A stretch of DNA of 64,000 nucleotides, from contig NZ_LAVA02000057.1 in NCBI RefSeq assembly GCF_000974985.2, positions 1 through 64,000 on the forward strand, in the 5' to 3' direction. Of the stretch, positions 25,793 to 34,202 are shown piece by piece. The notes beneath the pieces were generated by a model. The model had not been told where the DNA came from and searched no databases. It worked only from the letters and a program-made list of their open reading frames with translations. How positions within the stretch are numbered: position 1 is the first letter of the stretch; each line of letters begins with the position of its first letter. The translations under genes were made by a program, and so were the position numbers. Source of the DNA: Streptomyces mangrovisoli (GTDB lineage: Bacteria; Actinomycetota; Actinomycetes; Streptomycetales; Streptomycetaceae).

Positions 25793-26377
25793 ATGGGGCT
25801 GCTGGACATCCTGCTCGGCCGTACGAAACCGGTCGCACCCGATCTGGACCGGCTGTTCGCGCTCCCCTCGGCGGCCGTGACGCTGGAGGCGGCGGCAGGC
25901 TTCACCCCGACCGGGCGGGGCGCGGTCTGCTTCGCCACCGTCGAGGGCGCCGCCTTCGAGCAGACGCACCGCGAGGTCCAGGCGCTCCTGGACGCGGACG
26001 CCGGCCGGGCCGGCAGCCCGGTGGAGCTCTCCCGGGACGCGTACGGCTACTCCTGGCTGGTCTCCCGCCGCGCGCCCGACCAGCTGACCCAGCTGGTCAA
26101 CGACCTGCACGCGGTGAACAGTTCGATGGAGGTCAACGGCTTCGGCCCGCAACTGCTGTGCTCACTGGCCGGGTTCACCGACGAGCAGGACCGGCCCCTG
26201 GCGCTGGTCTACCTCTACAAGCGCGGCACCTTCTATCCGTTCGCGCCGCTGCCCGGGTCGGCGCAGCGGCGCGACAACGCGCTGGAACTCCAGGTGAAGG
26301 CGGCCCTCGCGAGCGATCTGCGGATCGAGCAGGACCTCAGCCGCTGGTTCCCGGTGTGGGGCGCCCCCGGTCTGTGA
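25793..26377 (+). CDS. pspAB: PspA-associated protein PspAB
   Basis: 194 aa. The opening MGLLDILLGRTKPVAPDLDRLFALPSA and the conserved SYSWLVSRRAPDQLTQLVNDLHAVNS-like core match the PspAB family, which commonly sits next to htpX in actinobacteria. The start is 3 bp after the htpX stop, so the pair is one operon. The family is thought to assist membrane-stress response together with PspA, but its biochemistry is not established. No transmembrane helix is visible. Confidence 0.85.
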   Translation: MGLLDILLGRTKPVAPDLDRLFALPSAAVTLEAAAGFTPTGRGAVCFATVEGAAFEQTHREVQALLDADAGRAGSPVELSRDAYGYSWLVSRRAPDQLTQLVNDLHAVNSSMEVNGFGPQLLCSLAGFTDEQDRPLALVYLYKRGTFYPFAPLPGSAQRRDNALELQVKAALASDLRIEQDLSRWFPVWGAPGL

Positions 26378-26392
26378 CCGGGAACGCCTCGC

Positions 26393-26689
26393 TCACTTGC
26401 TCTTCTCGCGCTCCTGGCGCCGGGACTCGAGCGGGCGCTCGCGCCGGTAACGGCGCTCCCACCTGGCCTGGCGGTCCCGGCGGTCGCGGTACGCCTTGTA
26501 GGACGCCGGCGTCCCCGCGGACGGCGCTCCCCCGCCGGCCGGGGCTCCGCCGCCCGGCGAGGACGCCGAGGAGCTGCGGCCGTACTGGAGGTGGAGGAGG
26601 AGAACGGCGACGGCGGCGAGCCACCAGACGTGGTTTCCGAATCCGAGGACGACCAGTACGACGGTCGCCGTGATGACGATGGTGCCCAT
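26393..26689 (-). CDS. Small membrane protein with basic C-terminal tail
   Basis: 98 aa. Two closely spaced hydrophobic stretches occur at the N terminus (GTIVITATVVLVVLGFG and WWLAAVAVLLLHLQYG). A Gly/Ser/Pro linker and a strongly basic tail (SYKAYRDRRDRQARWERRYR) follow. GGAGG precedes the ATG on the minus strand. It is convergent with pspAB, whose stop is 15 bp away. Its function is unknown; the tail could contact nucleic acid or phospholipid heads. Confidence 0.75.
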   Translation of the reverse strand: MGTIVITATVVLVVLGFGNHVWWLAAVAVLLLHLQYGRSSSASSPGGGAPAGGGAPSAGTPASYKAYRDRRDRQARWERRYRRERPLESRRQEREKSK

Positions 26690-27038
26690 GACAGGGCCTC
26701 CGTGGGCGTGGTTGACCGAACGTGCCGAAGGACGTCCGGCGGGGCGCTGGGGGTGGGGCGACCACCGCCGGTGCGTTGTAGAGAGTAACCCTGAGTTCGC
26801 GGGTTGACGCCCGGCCGGAGGAAACCGGTGGTGGGCGGCTCCGTAACGCGTGTCCAGCGTAGGGGGATCGTCACGCTGCGTGCATCCGGTTTTCCGCGAC
26901 CGCGCTCCGGCGCGCGGCCGAGCGGCTGGGGCGGCGGACAGCGGGCGGCGGGCGGCGGGCGGCGGGCGGCGACGCGATGACGTCGGGTGCCGGCGCGGCG
27001 GCGCCAGGGCGTGTCCCGGGCGGGACCGCCCTTATTTC

Positions 27039-27056
27039 TTTGAATCGAGATTCAAA
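27039..27056. promoter_or_regulatory. Inverted-repeat operator upstream of the TetR gene
   Basis: TTTGAATC-GA-GATTCAAA has perfect 8-base arms about 80 bp before the TetR start. It is AT-rich in a GC-rich background, as expected of a TetR operator, and probably mediates autoregulation. Confidence 0.8.
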
Positions 27057-27135
27057 CAATAGGAGAACGGCGCGTCAATGCCCTGGGCGGCAACTGCTTG
27101 CAAGAACTGGCTCAGGTAACAGAGAATTAACCACC

Positions 27136-27753
27136 ATGGGGAAGCCGGGAAGGCCACGCAACCAGGCGGCACGTCGCGAAGCGCTCGTCGACGCGGCGGG
27201 CCGCGCCATCGCCGAGCGCGGGCTGGAGGGGCTGCGGATCAAGGACATCGCGGAGGCCGCGGGTGTCTCACAGGGCTCGGTCCTGTACTACTACCCCGAG
27301 CTCGACGACCTGGTCCTGGAGGTGCACCGCGACGCCGTGGAGGGCTTCCTGGCCGACCGCCGGGACGCCTACGACACCGCTCCCGCCGGCGACCCGGTAC
27401 GGCGGCTGCGGGCCCTGATCGACAGCGGCCTGCCCCGGACCGCGGAGGACGCGGAACACGGCCTGCTCTACGAACTGCACCGGCGGGCCGGGCGCAGCGC
27501 CGGACACGCCGAGCTCATGACGTCCCTCTACGCCCGTGAGGTCGCGCTGTACGCCCGCGCGCTGGAAGTCGGGGCGGCCACCGGGGCGTTCGCGCTCACC
27601 GGGAGCGCCGAGGACCTGGCCCACGCGCTGGTGGCGCTGGAGGACGGCTTCGGCCTGCACATCATCAGCCACAACGCGGCCGTCCGACATGAGGAGGCCG
27701 CGCGCCTGATCCTGGCGCACGCGCGAGCGGTGACGGGCTGCCCGTCGCTGTAG
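27136..27753 (+). CDS. TetR-family transcriptional regulator (BetI-like)
   Basis: 205 aa. The N-terminal HTH at residues about 10-58 reads RREALVDAAGRAIAERGLEGLRI and then KDIAEAAGVSQGSVLYYYPE, a strong TetR match. The C-terminal ligand domain resembles the BetI-type group (ALEDGFGLHIISHNA). The spacer upstream holds a perfect inverted repeat, its likely operator. It is convergent with the LysR gene. No obvious target gene other than itself lies on the plus strand here, so targets may be distant or the divergent small membrane gene. Confidence 0.92.
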   Translation: MGKPGRPRNQAARREALVDAAGRAIAERGLEGLRIKDIAEAAGVSQGSVLYYYPELDDLVLEVHRDAVEGFLADRRDAYDTAPAGDPVRRLRALIDSGLPRTAEDAEHGLLYELHRRAGRSAGHAELMTSLYAREVALYARALEVGAATGAFALTGSAEDLAHALVALEDGFGLHIISHNAAVRHEEAARLILAHARAVTGCPSL

Positions 27754-27794
27754 GGCGCGCTTCCCGGGGATGCTTCGCGGTGGGAGAACCGGGC

Positions 27795-28721
27795 TCAGGC
27801 GGTGTCGCGTTCGGCGGCGATCTCGCGGAGCAGCGCCATGACGGCCCCGGCGCGGGCGGTCTGGGTCATGGCCTTCACATAGGCCAGCTTGACGTCGAGG
27901 GGCGGGCCCGCGTCCCGCAGCCGTAGCGCCGCGATCTCCCCGCCGCCGTAGGTCTGACGCGTCGCGGGCCGCTGGTTGAGGACGGAGTAGCCGAGTCCCC
28001 GGGCCACCAGGGACCGTACCGTTTCGTAGCTCTGCGTGCGGTAGCGCACGTCGGGCGCGATGCCGGTGGCGGCCACCAGCGAACGGAAGTAGTCGCGGCT
28101 GTGCGGCAGGTCGAGCAGGACCATCGGCTCGGCTGCCAGTTGGCTCAGCTCCACGGAGGACTCCCCGGCCAGCGGGTGCCCGGCGGGGACGATCGCGTGG
28201 GCGGGTGCGGTGGCGACCGTCTCGCCGTCCAGCTCCACGTCACCGGGCAGCCCGAGGTCGTAGGTGAGGGCGAAGTCGACGCGCCCCGCGCCCAGCGCCT
28301 GGACCAGCTGGTCCGCCTCCCCCTCGACGACATCGATCTCGATGCCCGGAAAGCGGCTGGTGCAGGCGCTGAACAGGGCCGGCAGGTAGTACGGGGCCAG
28401 GGTCACGAAGCAGCCGACGGCCACCGGCCCGCAGAGGGTCTCCCCCTCGCCCCGGGCCTCCTGCTCCACCTCTCGCGCACGGGCGAGAAGGTCGCGCGCC
28501 TGCTGCCGCAGCCGCTCCCCCGCCGGCGTCAGTGTCAGACCCCGGCCCCGGCGCCGGATGAAGAGCTGCACGCGCAGGTCCCGCTCCAGGTTGTGGACGG
28601 CGGTGGACACGGCGGACTGCGCGATGTGGAGTCGCGCCGACGCCTCCGTCATCGAGCCGCACTCGGCGGCGACGAGGAAGTAGCGGAGCTGAACCAACGT
28701 GAAGCCCACCGGCGACGTCAT
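27795..28721 (-). CDS. LysR-family transcriptional regulator
   Basis: 308 aa. The winged HTH lies at residues about 5-65 (LVQLRYFLVAAECGSMTEASARL, then IAQSAVSTAVHNLERDL). The periplasmic-binding-like effector domain spans about 92-300. The ATG at 28721 is chosen because AGAGGT lies just upstream; a longer version from 28736 is possible. It is the last gene in the direction of the FMO/RidA/DUF1028/M20 operon, 103 bp after that operon's final stop. It probably controls that operon; an LTTR-type dyad lies at 32666-32680. Confidence 0.92.
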   Translation of the reverse strand: MTSPVGFTLVQLRYFLVAAECGSMTEASARLHIAQSAVSTAVHNLERDLRVQLFIRRRGRGLTLTPAGERLRQQARDLLARAREVEQEARGEGETLCGPVAVGCFVTLAPYYLPALFSACTSRFPGIEIDVVEGEADQLVQALGAGRVDFALTYDLGLPGDVELDGETVATAPAHAIVPAGHPLAGESSVELSQLAAEPMVLLDLPHSRDYFRSLVAATGIAPDVRYRTQSYETVRSLVARGLGYSVLNQRPATRQTYGGGEIAALRLRDAGPPLDVKLAYVKAMTQTARAGAVMALLREIAAERDTA

Positions 28722-28824
28722 AGGGAACCTCTGCACCTGACCGTTCGTGTCCTGGCCGAACCCTATGCGGTGCCCGCAGGCGGGCGGGGCGGCCGGACCC
28801 GTGCCGCGTGCCGCCGCCCCGCCC

Positions 28825-29961
28825 TCACGTCACCGCTGCTGCGGTCCGGTCCACGCCGGTCCAGGCCAGCGCCACCGCCCCGTCGAGCAGCGCGCGCTGG
28901 GCGTCGCCCCCGACGCAGTGCGCCGCGAACTCGCGCTGGTGGTTGGTGGCGGGCAGCGAGCCGATCCCGATGCAGGGGTGGATGGCCGGCACCACCTGGG
29001 AGACGTTGCCCATGTCGGTGGAGGCCCGGTTCATCCGCGCGGCCTGGCCGGGCGGCGCGAACCGCCGTCCCAGGGCGAGCGCGTTCGCCCGGTAGTGCGC
29101 GAGGGCGCTCTCGTCGTTGCGGAACTCCGCGTACGGTCGGCTCTCCGGCTCGATCGTCAGCTCGCAGCCGGTCGCGAGGGCTCCCGCCTCGAAGGCCCGC
29201 ATCACCCGCGGCTCCAGCTCGGCCAGTTCGGCGAGCGTCTCCGCCCGCACGTACCAACGCCCGCTCGCCCGCTCGGGGATGGCGTTCGGCGCGTCCCCTG
29301 CATGGGTGACCACCCCGTGCACGCGGGCCGAGGAGGGCAGTTGCTGCCGGAGCAGCCCGATCGCGACCTGGGCGACGGTGAAGGCGTCGGCCGCGTTGAC
29401 GCCGGCCTCGGGATAGGCCGCGGCATGGGCGGACCTGCCGCTGTAGGAGATCCGGGAGTGACTGACCGCGAACGGGCGGGCCTCCGCGACGTCGACCGGC
29501 GCCGGATGCACCATCATGGCCAGGTCCACCCCCGCGAAGGCGCCCCGCTCCAGCATCTCGATCTTGCCGCCGCCGCCCTCCTCGGCCGGTGTGCCGTACA
29601 CCTCCACGGTGAGGCCCAGGTCATCGGCCACGGTGGCGAGCCCGAGCGCGGCCCCCACCGAACTGGCGGCGATGAGGTTGTGTCCGCACGCGTGCCCGAG
29701 TCCGGGCAGCGCGTCGTACTCGGCGCACAGCGCCACCCGCACGGGCCCGCTGCCGGACCGGGCGTGGAACGCGGTGTCCAGGCCCAGGTACGAGGAGGTG
29801 ACCGCGAAGCCGGCCCGGTCCAGCAGCTCGGGCACGGCGGCCGCGGCCCGGTGTTCCTCCCAGGCGGTCTCCGGGTCGGCGTGCACCCGTTCCGAGAGTG
29901 CGATCAACTCCTCGGCGTGGCGGTCGACTTCGTGCCGGACGACTTCCTTCGGCGTCCCCAT
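28825..29961 (-). CDS. M20-family amidohydrolase / peptidase (M20D-like)
   Basis: 378 aa. Metal-site motifs are CAEYDALPGLGHACGHNLIAA and the catalytic pair in YGTPAEEGGGGK. The dimerisation domain begins near SYSGRSAHAAAYPEAGVNA. The family hydrolyses N-acyl or peptide amide bonds (aminobenzoyl-glutamate hydrolase, aminoacylase, indole-acetyl amino acid hydrolase). Its start overlaps the DUF1028 stop (TGATG). In the operon it would release an amine or amino acid from an amide substrate; the exact substrate is unknown. Confidence 0.9.
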   Translation of the reverse strand: MGTPKEVVRHEVDRHAEELIALSERVHADPETAWEEHRAAAAVPELLDRAGFAVTSSYLGLDTAFHARSGSGPVRVALCAEYDALPGLGHACGHNLIAASSVGAALGLATVADDLGLTVEVYGTPAEEGGGGKIEMLERGAFAGVDLAMMVHPAPVDVAEARPFAVSHSRISYSGRSAHAAAYPEAGVNAADAFTVAQVAIGLLRQQLPSSARVHGVVTHAGDAPNAIPERASGRWYVRAETLAELAELEPRVMRAFEAGALATGCELTIEPESRPYAEFRNDESALAHYRANALALGRRFAPPGQAARMNRASTDMGNVSQVVPAIHPCIGIGSLPATNHQREFAAHCVGGDAQRALLDGAVALAWTGVDRTAAAVT

Positions 29962-30626
29962 CACAGGTCGCCCGGAACGCCGTACGACGGCGCGGACGCG
30001 GGGTCCAGGCCGCGCCGCACATAGTCGTCCCGCTGCGGCAGCCATACGGAGACCAGCTCGGCGAGCCGCTCGACGGGATCGTCGGCCCAGTCCACGCGCA
30101 GGTCGGTCACCCGCCAGCCCACGTCCGCGACGACCGCCAGGCCCGCGGAGCGCACCGGCCCCTCCTCGCCACCGGCGGCGACGGCGGCGCGCAGGGCCGC
30201 GAGCAGCCGCTCCTCCATCTCGCCCGCGGTCGCGAGGTATGTGTCCAGGAGGACGTCGGGGATGTGCGCCCCGGCGAGCATGTTGCCCGCCGCGACCGCG
30301 CCGTCCGCGGTGGCCGACGCGTGGGTCCCGAGGGTGTGCGCTCCGCTGTGGGCGTATCCCGGTCCGGTGCGGCCGAGGACGGTCAGCTGCCGGTAGTCGA
30401 TGTCCCGGGTGCCGCCCGTGACGTCGGCCAGGGCCCGTGCCGCGTCGCCGTGCTCGGCCAACCGGTCCAGCAGGCCGGTGCCGAGGGTGGGATCGGTGAT
30501 GTTCTGCGACGCCGCCGCGCCGACTTCGGGGCGCAGGTGGGCGACACGGGCCGCGACGGCCGGGCTCGACGAACTCACGGCGACGCCGAACCGTTCGCCG
30601 TCGCGGACCACGAGGGAGAAGGTCAT
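29961..30626 (-). CDS. DUF1028 family protein
   Basis: 221 aa. The N terminus TFSLVVRDGERFGVAVSSSSPAVAARV and the motif GNMLAGAHIPDVLLDTYLATAG are characteristic of DUF1028, an Ntn-hydrolase-like family often encoded beside amidohydrolases and RidA proteins. The start overlaps the RidA stop by ATGA. It likely takes part in the same catabolic pathway, perhaps as a hydrolase on a small amide. No reaction is established. Confidence 0.88.
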   Translation of the reverse strand: MTFSLVVRDGERFGVAVSSSSPAVAARVAHLRPEVGAAASQNITDPTLGTGLLDRLAEHGDAARALADVTGGTRDIDYRQLTVLGRTGPGYAHSGAHTLGTHASATADGAVAAGNMLAGAHIPDVLLDTYLATAGEMEERLLAALRAAVAAGGEEGPVRSAGLAVVADVGWRVTDLRVDWADDPVERLAELVSVWLPQRDDYVRRGLDPASAPSYGVPGDL

Positions 30627-31261
30627 GCCGGCTCCTTCGGGTCGGCTGCGGTCCCGGTCGGGATCGCCGCGTTCTCGGCCGTGGCCACCGCGTCCTCGGC
30701 CGGAACCGGCAAGTCCTCGGCCGGCGCCACCGAGCCTTCGGTCGGGATGACCGAGCCCTCGGTCGGGATCACGGAGTCCTCGGTCGGGATCACGGCGATC
30801 GCGTCGATCTCGCACAGCCATTCCGGGCGGGCCAGGGCGGACACCACCAGGCCGGTGGAGATCGGGTGGACGCCCTTCGTCCAGCGGCCCACCGTGCGGT
30901 AGACCGCCTCGCGGTAGCGGGGGTCGATCAGGTAGATCGTCAGCTTGACCAGGTGTTCCATCCGGCTGCCCGCCTCTTCGAGCAGCATCTTGATGTTGGC
31001 CATCGCCTGCTCGGCCTGGGCCTGAGCGTCGCCGATGCCGACGGACTCGCTGGTGTCCAGGTCCTGGCCGATCTGGCCGCGGACGTACACGGTGTTCCCG
31101 GCGACGACGGCCTGGCAGAGGTCGTTGTCGAGGTTCTGCTCGGGATAGGTGTCACGGGTGTTGAACGGGCGGACGCGGGTGTGGCCGCCGGTGACGATCG
31201 GAGGCTTCGCCCGGCGCGTCCGGTGCCGGCTCGACGAGCCGCCCTGTTGCGTGGAAGTCAT
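30623..31261 (-). CDS. RidA/YjgF-family protein with unusual repetitive C-terminal tail
   Basis: 212 aa, against about 130 for a normal RidA. Residues about 30-157 form the RidA domain (AVVAGNTVYVRGQIGQDLDT, then HLVKLTIYLIDPRYREAV, ending with RPEWLCEIDAIAVIP containing the conserved E-I-D/E). The extra 50-55 residues are acidic pseudo-repeats of PTE[DG]SVI then PAED/TAEN, encoded by tandem GC repeats at 30640-30790. RidA proteins hydrolyse reactive enamine or imine intermediates. Both ends overlap neighbours by 4 bp. The tail probably arose by slippage, and its function is unknown. Confidence 0.87.
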   Translation of the reverse strand: MTSTQQGGSSSRHRTRRAKPPIVTGGHTRVRPFNTRDTYPEQNLDNDLCQAVVAGNTVYVRGQIGQDLDTSESVGIGDAQAQAEQAMANIKMLLEEAGSRMEHLVKLTIYLIDPRYREAVYRTVGRWTKGVHPISTGLVVSALARPEWLCEIDAIAVIPTEDSVIPTEGSVIPTEGSVAPAEDLPVPAEDAVATAENAAIPTGTAADPKEPA

Positions 31262-32547
31262 CGGGCCCCTCCCGGGTTGTTCCGGACGACGGCCGGCGTG
31301 CCGGTGGCGTAGGCGAGGTAGCCCCGCTGGGTCGCGATGTGGTCGGCGACATGGCGGGCGTCGTGCCAGACCCCCCAGATGAAGCTCGACCCCCGCCTCG
31401 ACTGCCAGGGCAGACCCAGGAAGTAGACGCCGGGCTCGCGGGAGACGCCTCGGCTGTGCTGCGGCCGGCCCCGGTCGTCGAACGTGTCGACCTCCAGCCA
31501 GCCGTGGTCGGTGGCGAAGCCGGTCGCCCACACGATCGAGGAGACACCGGCCTCGGCGAGGTCGAGCTCCGCCAGCGGGTGGGTCACGCAGTCCGGGTCC
31601 GGCCCGAGGACGTGCGCCTGCGGTTCCTCGGGGAGTTCGAGCCCGTTGCGCTCGACGTAGGCGTCGGCCGCCCGCAGCAGCGCGAGGTGACCGGCGTCGC
31701 CCTGCGCGATGTTGGCGGCCAGGTCCGGCGCGAAGCGCAGCACGCCGTTCTCGTGGGACATGGTCGGGCCGACGAGGTGCACACCGTCGGCGGCCAGCGC
31801 GCGGAGGTCCACGGTGTGGCCGCCGCGGGCGCCGCTGACGGCGATCGTGACGTGTTCGGCGCCCTGCGGAGGCGTCTGGAGGTCCCACAGCCCGAGCACA
31901 CCGAGCCACCAGCAGAAGTCCCGTCCGCGATAGGCACGGGGCGGACGGTCGTGCGGGCCGACGGACAGGAACACACGACGGCCGGACCTGCGCAGCTCGT
32001 CGGCGATCTGGACCCCCGAGGAGCCGGCGCCGACCACGAGGACGGCGCCGTCCGGCAGTTGGCCCGGATTGCGGTAGGCGCTGGAGTGGATCTGGAGGGC
32101 GACGGCACCGGCCGGGACGACGGGCGGGATCACGGGCCGCTGGAACGGTCCGGTCGCGGACACGACGAATCGCGCGTCGACCACTCCCTGCGAGGTCTCC
32201 ACCCGGAAGCCGGGCCGGCCGGTGTGCCGTCGTACCGACGTCACCTCGACACCGCACCGGATCGGCGCCCCGATCTTCTCCGCGTAGGCGCAGAAGTAAT
32301 CCGCGACCTGTTCCTTCGAAGCGAACGCGTCAGGGTCGACGCCGGAGAACTCCAGCCCCGGGAAGCGGTCGTGCCACGCGGGCCCGTTCGCCACCAGGGA
32401 GTCCCACCGCTCCGAACGCCACCGCTCGGCGATCCGGTGCCGTTCCAGGACGATGTGCGGTATGCCGTGGGCGCCCAGGTGCTCGCTCATCGCCACGCCC
32501 GCCTGGCCCGCCCCGACGACGACCACGTCGGTCTCTTCACTCGACAA
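31258..32547 (-). CDS. Flavin-containing monooxygenase (CzcO/Baeyer-Villiger-like)
   Basis: 429 aa. The start is TTG at 32547, supported by GGAGGT 8 bp upstream. The FAD motif VVVVGAGQAGVAMSEHL is at residues 8-24. The NADPH motif VLVVGAGSSGVQIADEL is near residue 167. A C-terminal WATGF is typical of this family. It oxidises N, S or a ketone carbon with NADPH and O2. It is the first gene of a four-gene operon with RidA, DUF1028 and M20, each overlapping the next by a few bases. It may create an unstable imine or N-oxide that RidA then handles. Confidence 0.9.
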   Translation of the reverse strand: MSSEETDVVVVGAGQAGVAMSEHLGAHGIPHIVLERHRIAERWRSERWDSLVANGPAWHDRFPGLEFSGVDPDAFASKEQVADYFCAYAEKIGAPIRCGVEVTSVRRHTGRPGFRVETSQGVVDARFVVSATGPFQRPVIPPVVPAGAVALQIHSSAYRNPGQLPDGAVLVVGAGSSGVQIADELRRSGRRVFLSVGPHDRPPRAYRGRDFCWWLGVLGLWDLQTPPQGAEHVTIAVSGARGGHTVDLRALAADGVHLVGPTMSHENGVLRFAPDLAANIAQGDAGHLALLRAADAYVERNGLELPEEPQAHVLGPDPDCVTHPLAELDLAEAGVSSIVWATGFATDHGWLEVDTFDDRGRPQHSRGVSREPGVYFLGLPWQSRRGSSFIWGVWHDARHVADHIATQRGYLAYATGTPAVVRNNPGGAR

Positions 32548-32665
32548 TTCAGCAACCTCCGCTCAGGCGGCAGCCGTTGCCGGTGTCGCTTCGGCGTGGC
32601 TACCGCATGAGCCATCCTCGGCCGCGCCCCGAAGACCTGTCCAACAGATGTTTTCGGGATGGGTC

Positions 32666-32680
32666 ATCTGATTCACAGAT
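32666..32680. promoter_or_regulatory. LysR-type dyad upstream of the FMO operon
   Basis: ATCTG-ATTCA-CAGAT is a perfect 5-5-5 inverted repeat with the T-N11-A pattern, 119 bp before the TTG start. A third half-site (CAGATG, 32645-32650) pairs with CATCTG at 32665-32670. It is the candidate site for the LysR protein encoded at 27795-28721. Confidence 0.6.
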
Positions 32681-32697
32681 CCCGGGACAGCCCACCC

Positions 32698-33306
32698 TCA
32701 GGCGCCGGCGGCCGCGGTGTAACGGGCGGCGACGTCCTCCCAGTCGACCAGGTCCCAGAGCTTGGTGACGTAGTCCGGGCGGACGTTCCTGTACTGGAGG
32801 TAGTAGGCGTGCTCCCACGCGTCGAAGACGAGCAACGGGGTGCTGCCCTGGCCGACGTTGCCGTGGTGGTCGTAGACCTGCTGCACGATCAGTCGCCTGC
32901 CGAGGGGTTCCCACGCGAGCACGCCCCAGCCCGAGCCCTGCACGCCGGTCGTGGCCACGGTGAGCTGCTTCTTGAACGCCTCGAAGCCGCCGAAGTGCTC
33001 CTCGATCGCGGTGCCGAGGGCGCCGTCGGGGCGGTCGCCGCCGTCCGGGGACAGGTTCTGCCAGAAGAGCGAGTGCAGGACGTGACCGGACAGGTTGAAC
33101 GCGTAGGTCTTCTCCAGGCCGACCAGTCCGGTGGGCGTGATCCCGTCCTTGTCGCGGGCCTCAGCGAGTTGCTCCAGGGTGTCGTTGGCGCCCTTGACGT
33201 AGGCGGCGTGGTGCTTGGCGTGGTGCAGCTCCAGGATCTCGCCGGTGATGGCCGGCGCGAGCGCGGAGTAGTCGTACGGCAGATCAGGCAGCACGTAGGC
33301 GCCCAT
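32698..33306 (-). CDS. sodF: Superoxide dismutase, Fe/Mn family
   Basis: 202 aa. The opening VLPDLPYDYSALAPAITGEI and LELHHAKHHAAYV give the first metal ligands. Others lie in AFNLSGHVLHSLFWQNLSP and in the signature VFDAWEHAYYLQYRNVRPDYV. GSGWGVLAWEPLGRRL is close to Streptomyces iron SODs, where sodF is repressed by nickel through Nur. It removes superoxide in the cytosol. The ATG at 33306 has GAAAGAGGAG upstream. An imperfect AT-rich dyad lies 65 bp upstream and may be the Nur operator. The Fe/Mn choice cannot be settled from the sequence alone. Confidence 0.92.
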   Translation of the reverse strand: MGAYVLPDLPYDYSALAPAITGEILELHHAKHHAAYVKGANDTLEQLAEARDKDGITPTGLVGLEKTYAFNLSGHVLHSLFWQNLSPDGGDRPDGALGTAIEEHFGGFEAFKKQLTVATTGVQGSGWGVLAWEPLGRRLIVQQVYDHHGNVGQGSTPLLVFDAWEHAYYLQYRNVRPDYVTKLWDLVDWEDVAARYTAAAGA

Positions 33307-33370
33307 GAGGCGGCTCCTCTTTCGGAGTGGGTGATCTTCCGCGACCACCCTAGACGCTTACTGCGAAGAA

Positions 33371-33398
33371 CTTGCAACAACTATATAGATGCAGCAAG
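33371..33398. promoter_or_regulatory. Candidate Nur-like operator / promoter of the SOD gene
   Basis: CTTGC and GCAAG end an imperfect 28-bp dyad centred on CTATATAG, and TTGCAA is present in the left arm, as in Nur boxes. AT-richness in this GC-rich context also suggests the promoter core. The assignment is tentative. Confidence 0.45.
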
Positions 33399-34202
33399 AT
33401 GGAGGAGGCGGGGTCGGCCCGTCAGCTTTCGTGCGGTGCGGCACCCGGCGCGGTGCGGTCCTTCCCGAGAGGTGATCGTCTTCTCACCCGGCATCCGCCG
33501 GTCCCGGCCGGCCCCGCAACGCCTTCCGTTGCGGCTCTGTGAACGCTCTTTTAAGGACCCGCCCTCGCCGCCCGACGACGCCGCACACATGGATGTATTG
33601 AGCATTCACTGCCGCAGACGGCCGGCGCCCCGGCGCGCGACCGAGAAGCCTGTCGCCGCAGCACCGACCGAACGACCACGCCTCGCCGTCGTGCGTACGT
33701 CCGACAACCGGAGCAACGTCCCCCGATTTGCACCGCGCAACACTTCGGCCATCACGGCCCGGCCGAGAGAGCACGGGCGAGAAGTATCAGAAAAGGGATG
33801 ATGCGGCCGATTTCTGAGTCTCGCGTCGGCCATCTCCGTCGTGTACGTTCCGATTGATCACAGCGGCGACCGACTCGATTCGGCCGCACCGCGCCTTCCA
33901 GGGGAAGGCACGAGAACGCACAGCCATTACTGACCGGCCGGGGGAGGCGTGGATGGGCATGTCCGAGCGACGCCCTGAGCGAGCGCAGGCCCCCCGTGAG
34001 CGATGTACGGGCAGGCCCTGAGCGCCGGCCCGGCACCGTACGGTCCCGGCAGGTCGTTCCGGCAGCCGATCGCATAGGCGTCGTACGCCTTCCGGCTGCC
34101 TCCCGCTTTTGCTGAATCCCGTCACCCGACGCGCTTTCCCCTGCCTGCATTCCGGGCGGGTTACGCGCGTCAACCCACCATGACGAATTCCAGGTTCGAA
34201 GG
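33399..34202. other. 800-bp spacer between the SOD gene and the NRPS cluster
   Basis: No supported gene is present. The open frames on either strand have no RBS and show Arg/Pro-rich shadow composition. Base composition is somewhat lower in G+C than in the flanking genes. It should hold the promoters for sodF (left) and the NRPS operon (right). It marks the left border of the biosynthetic cluster. Confidence 0.5.

Noticed and set aside
33589..33801. 70-codon ORF in the spacer before the NRPS
   Set aside because: No ribosome site, shadow-like composition and no homologue recognised. It was left as intergenic.
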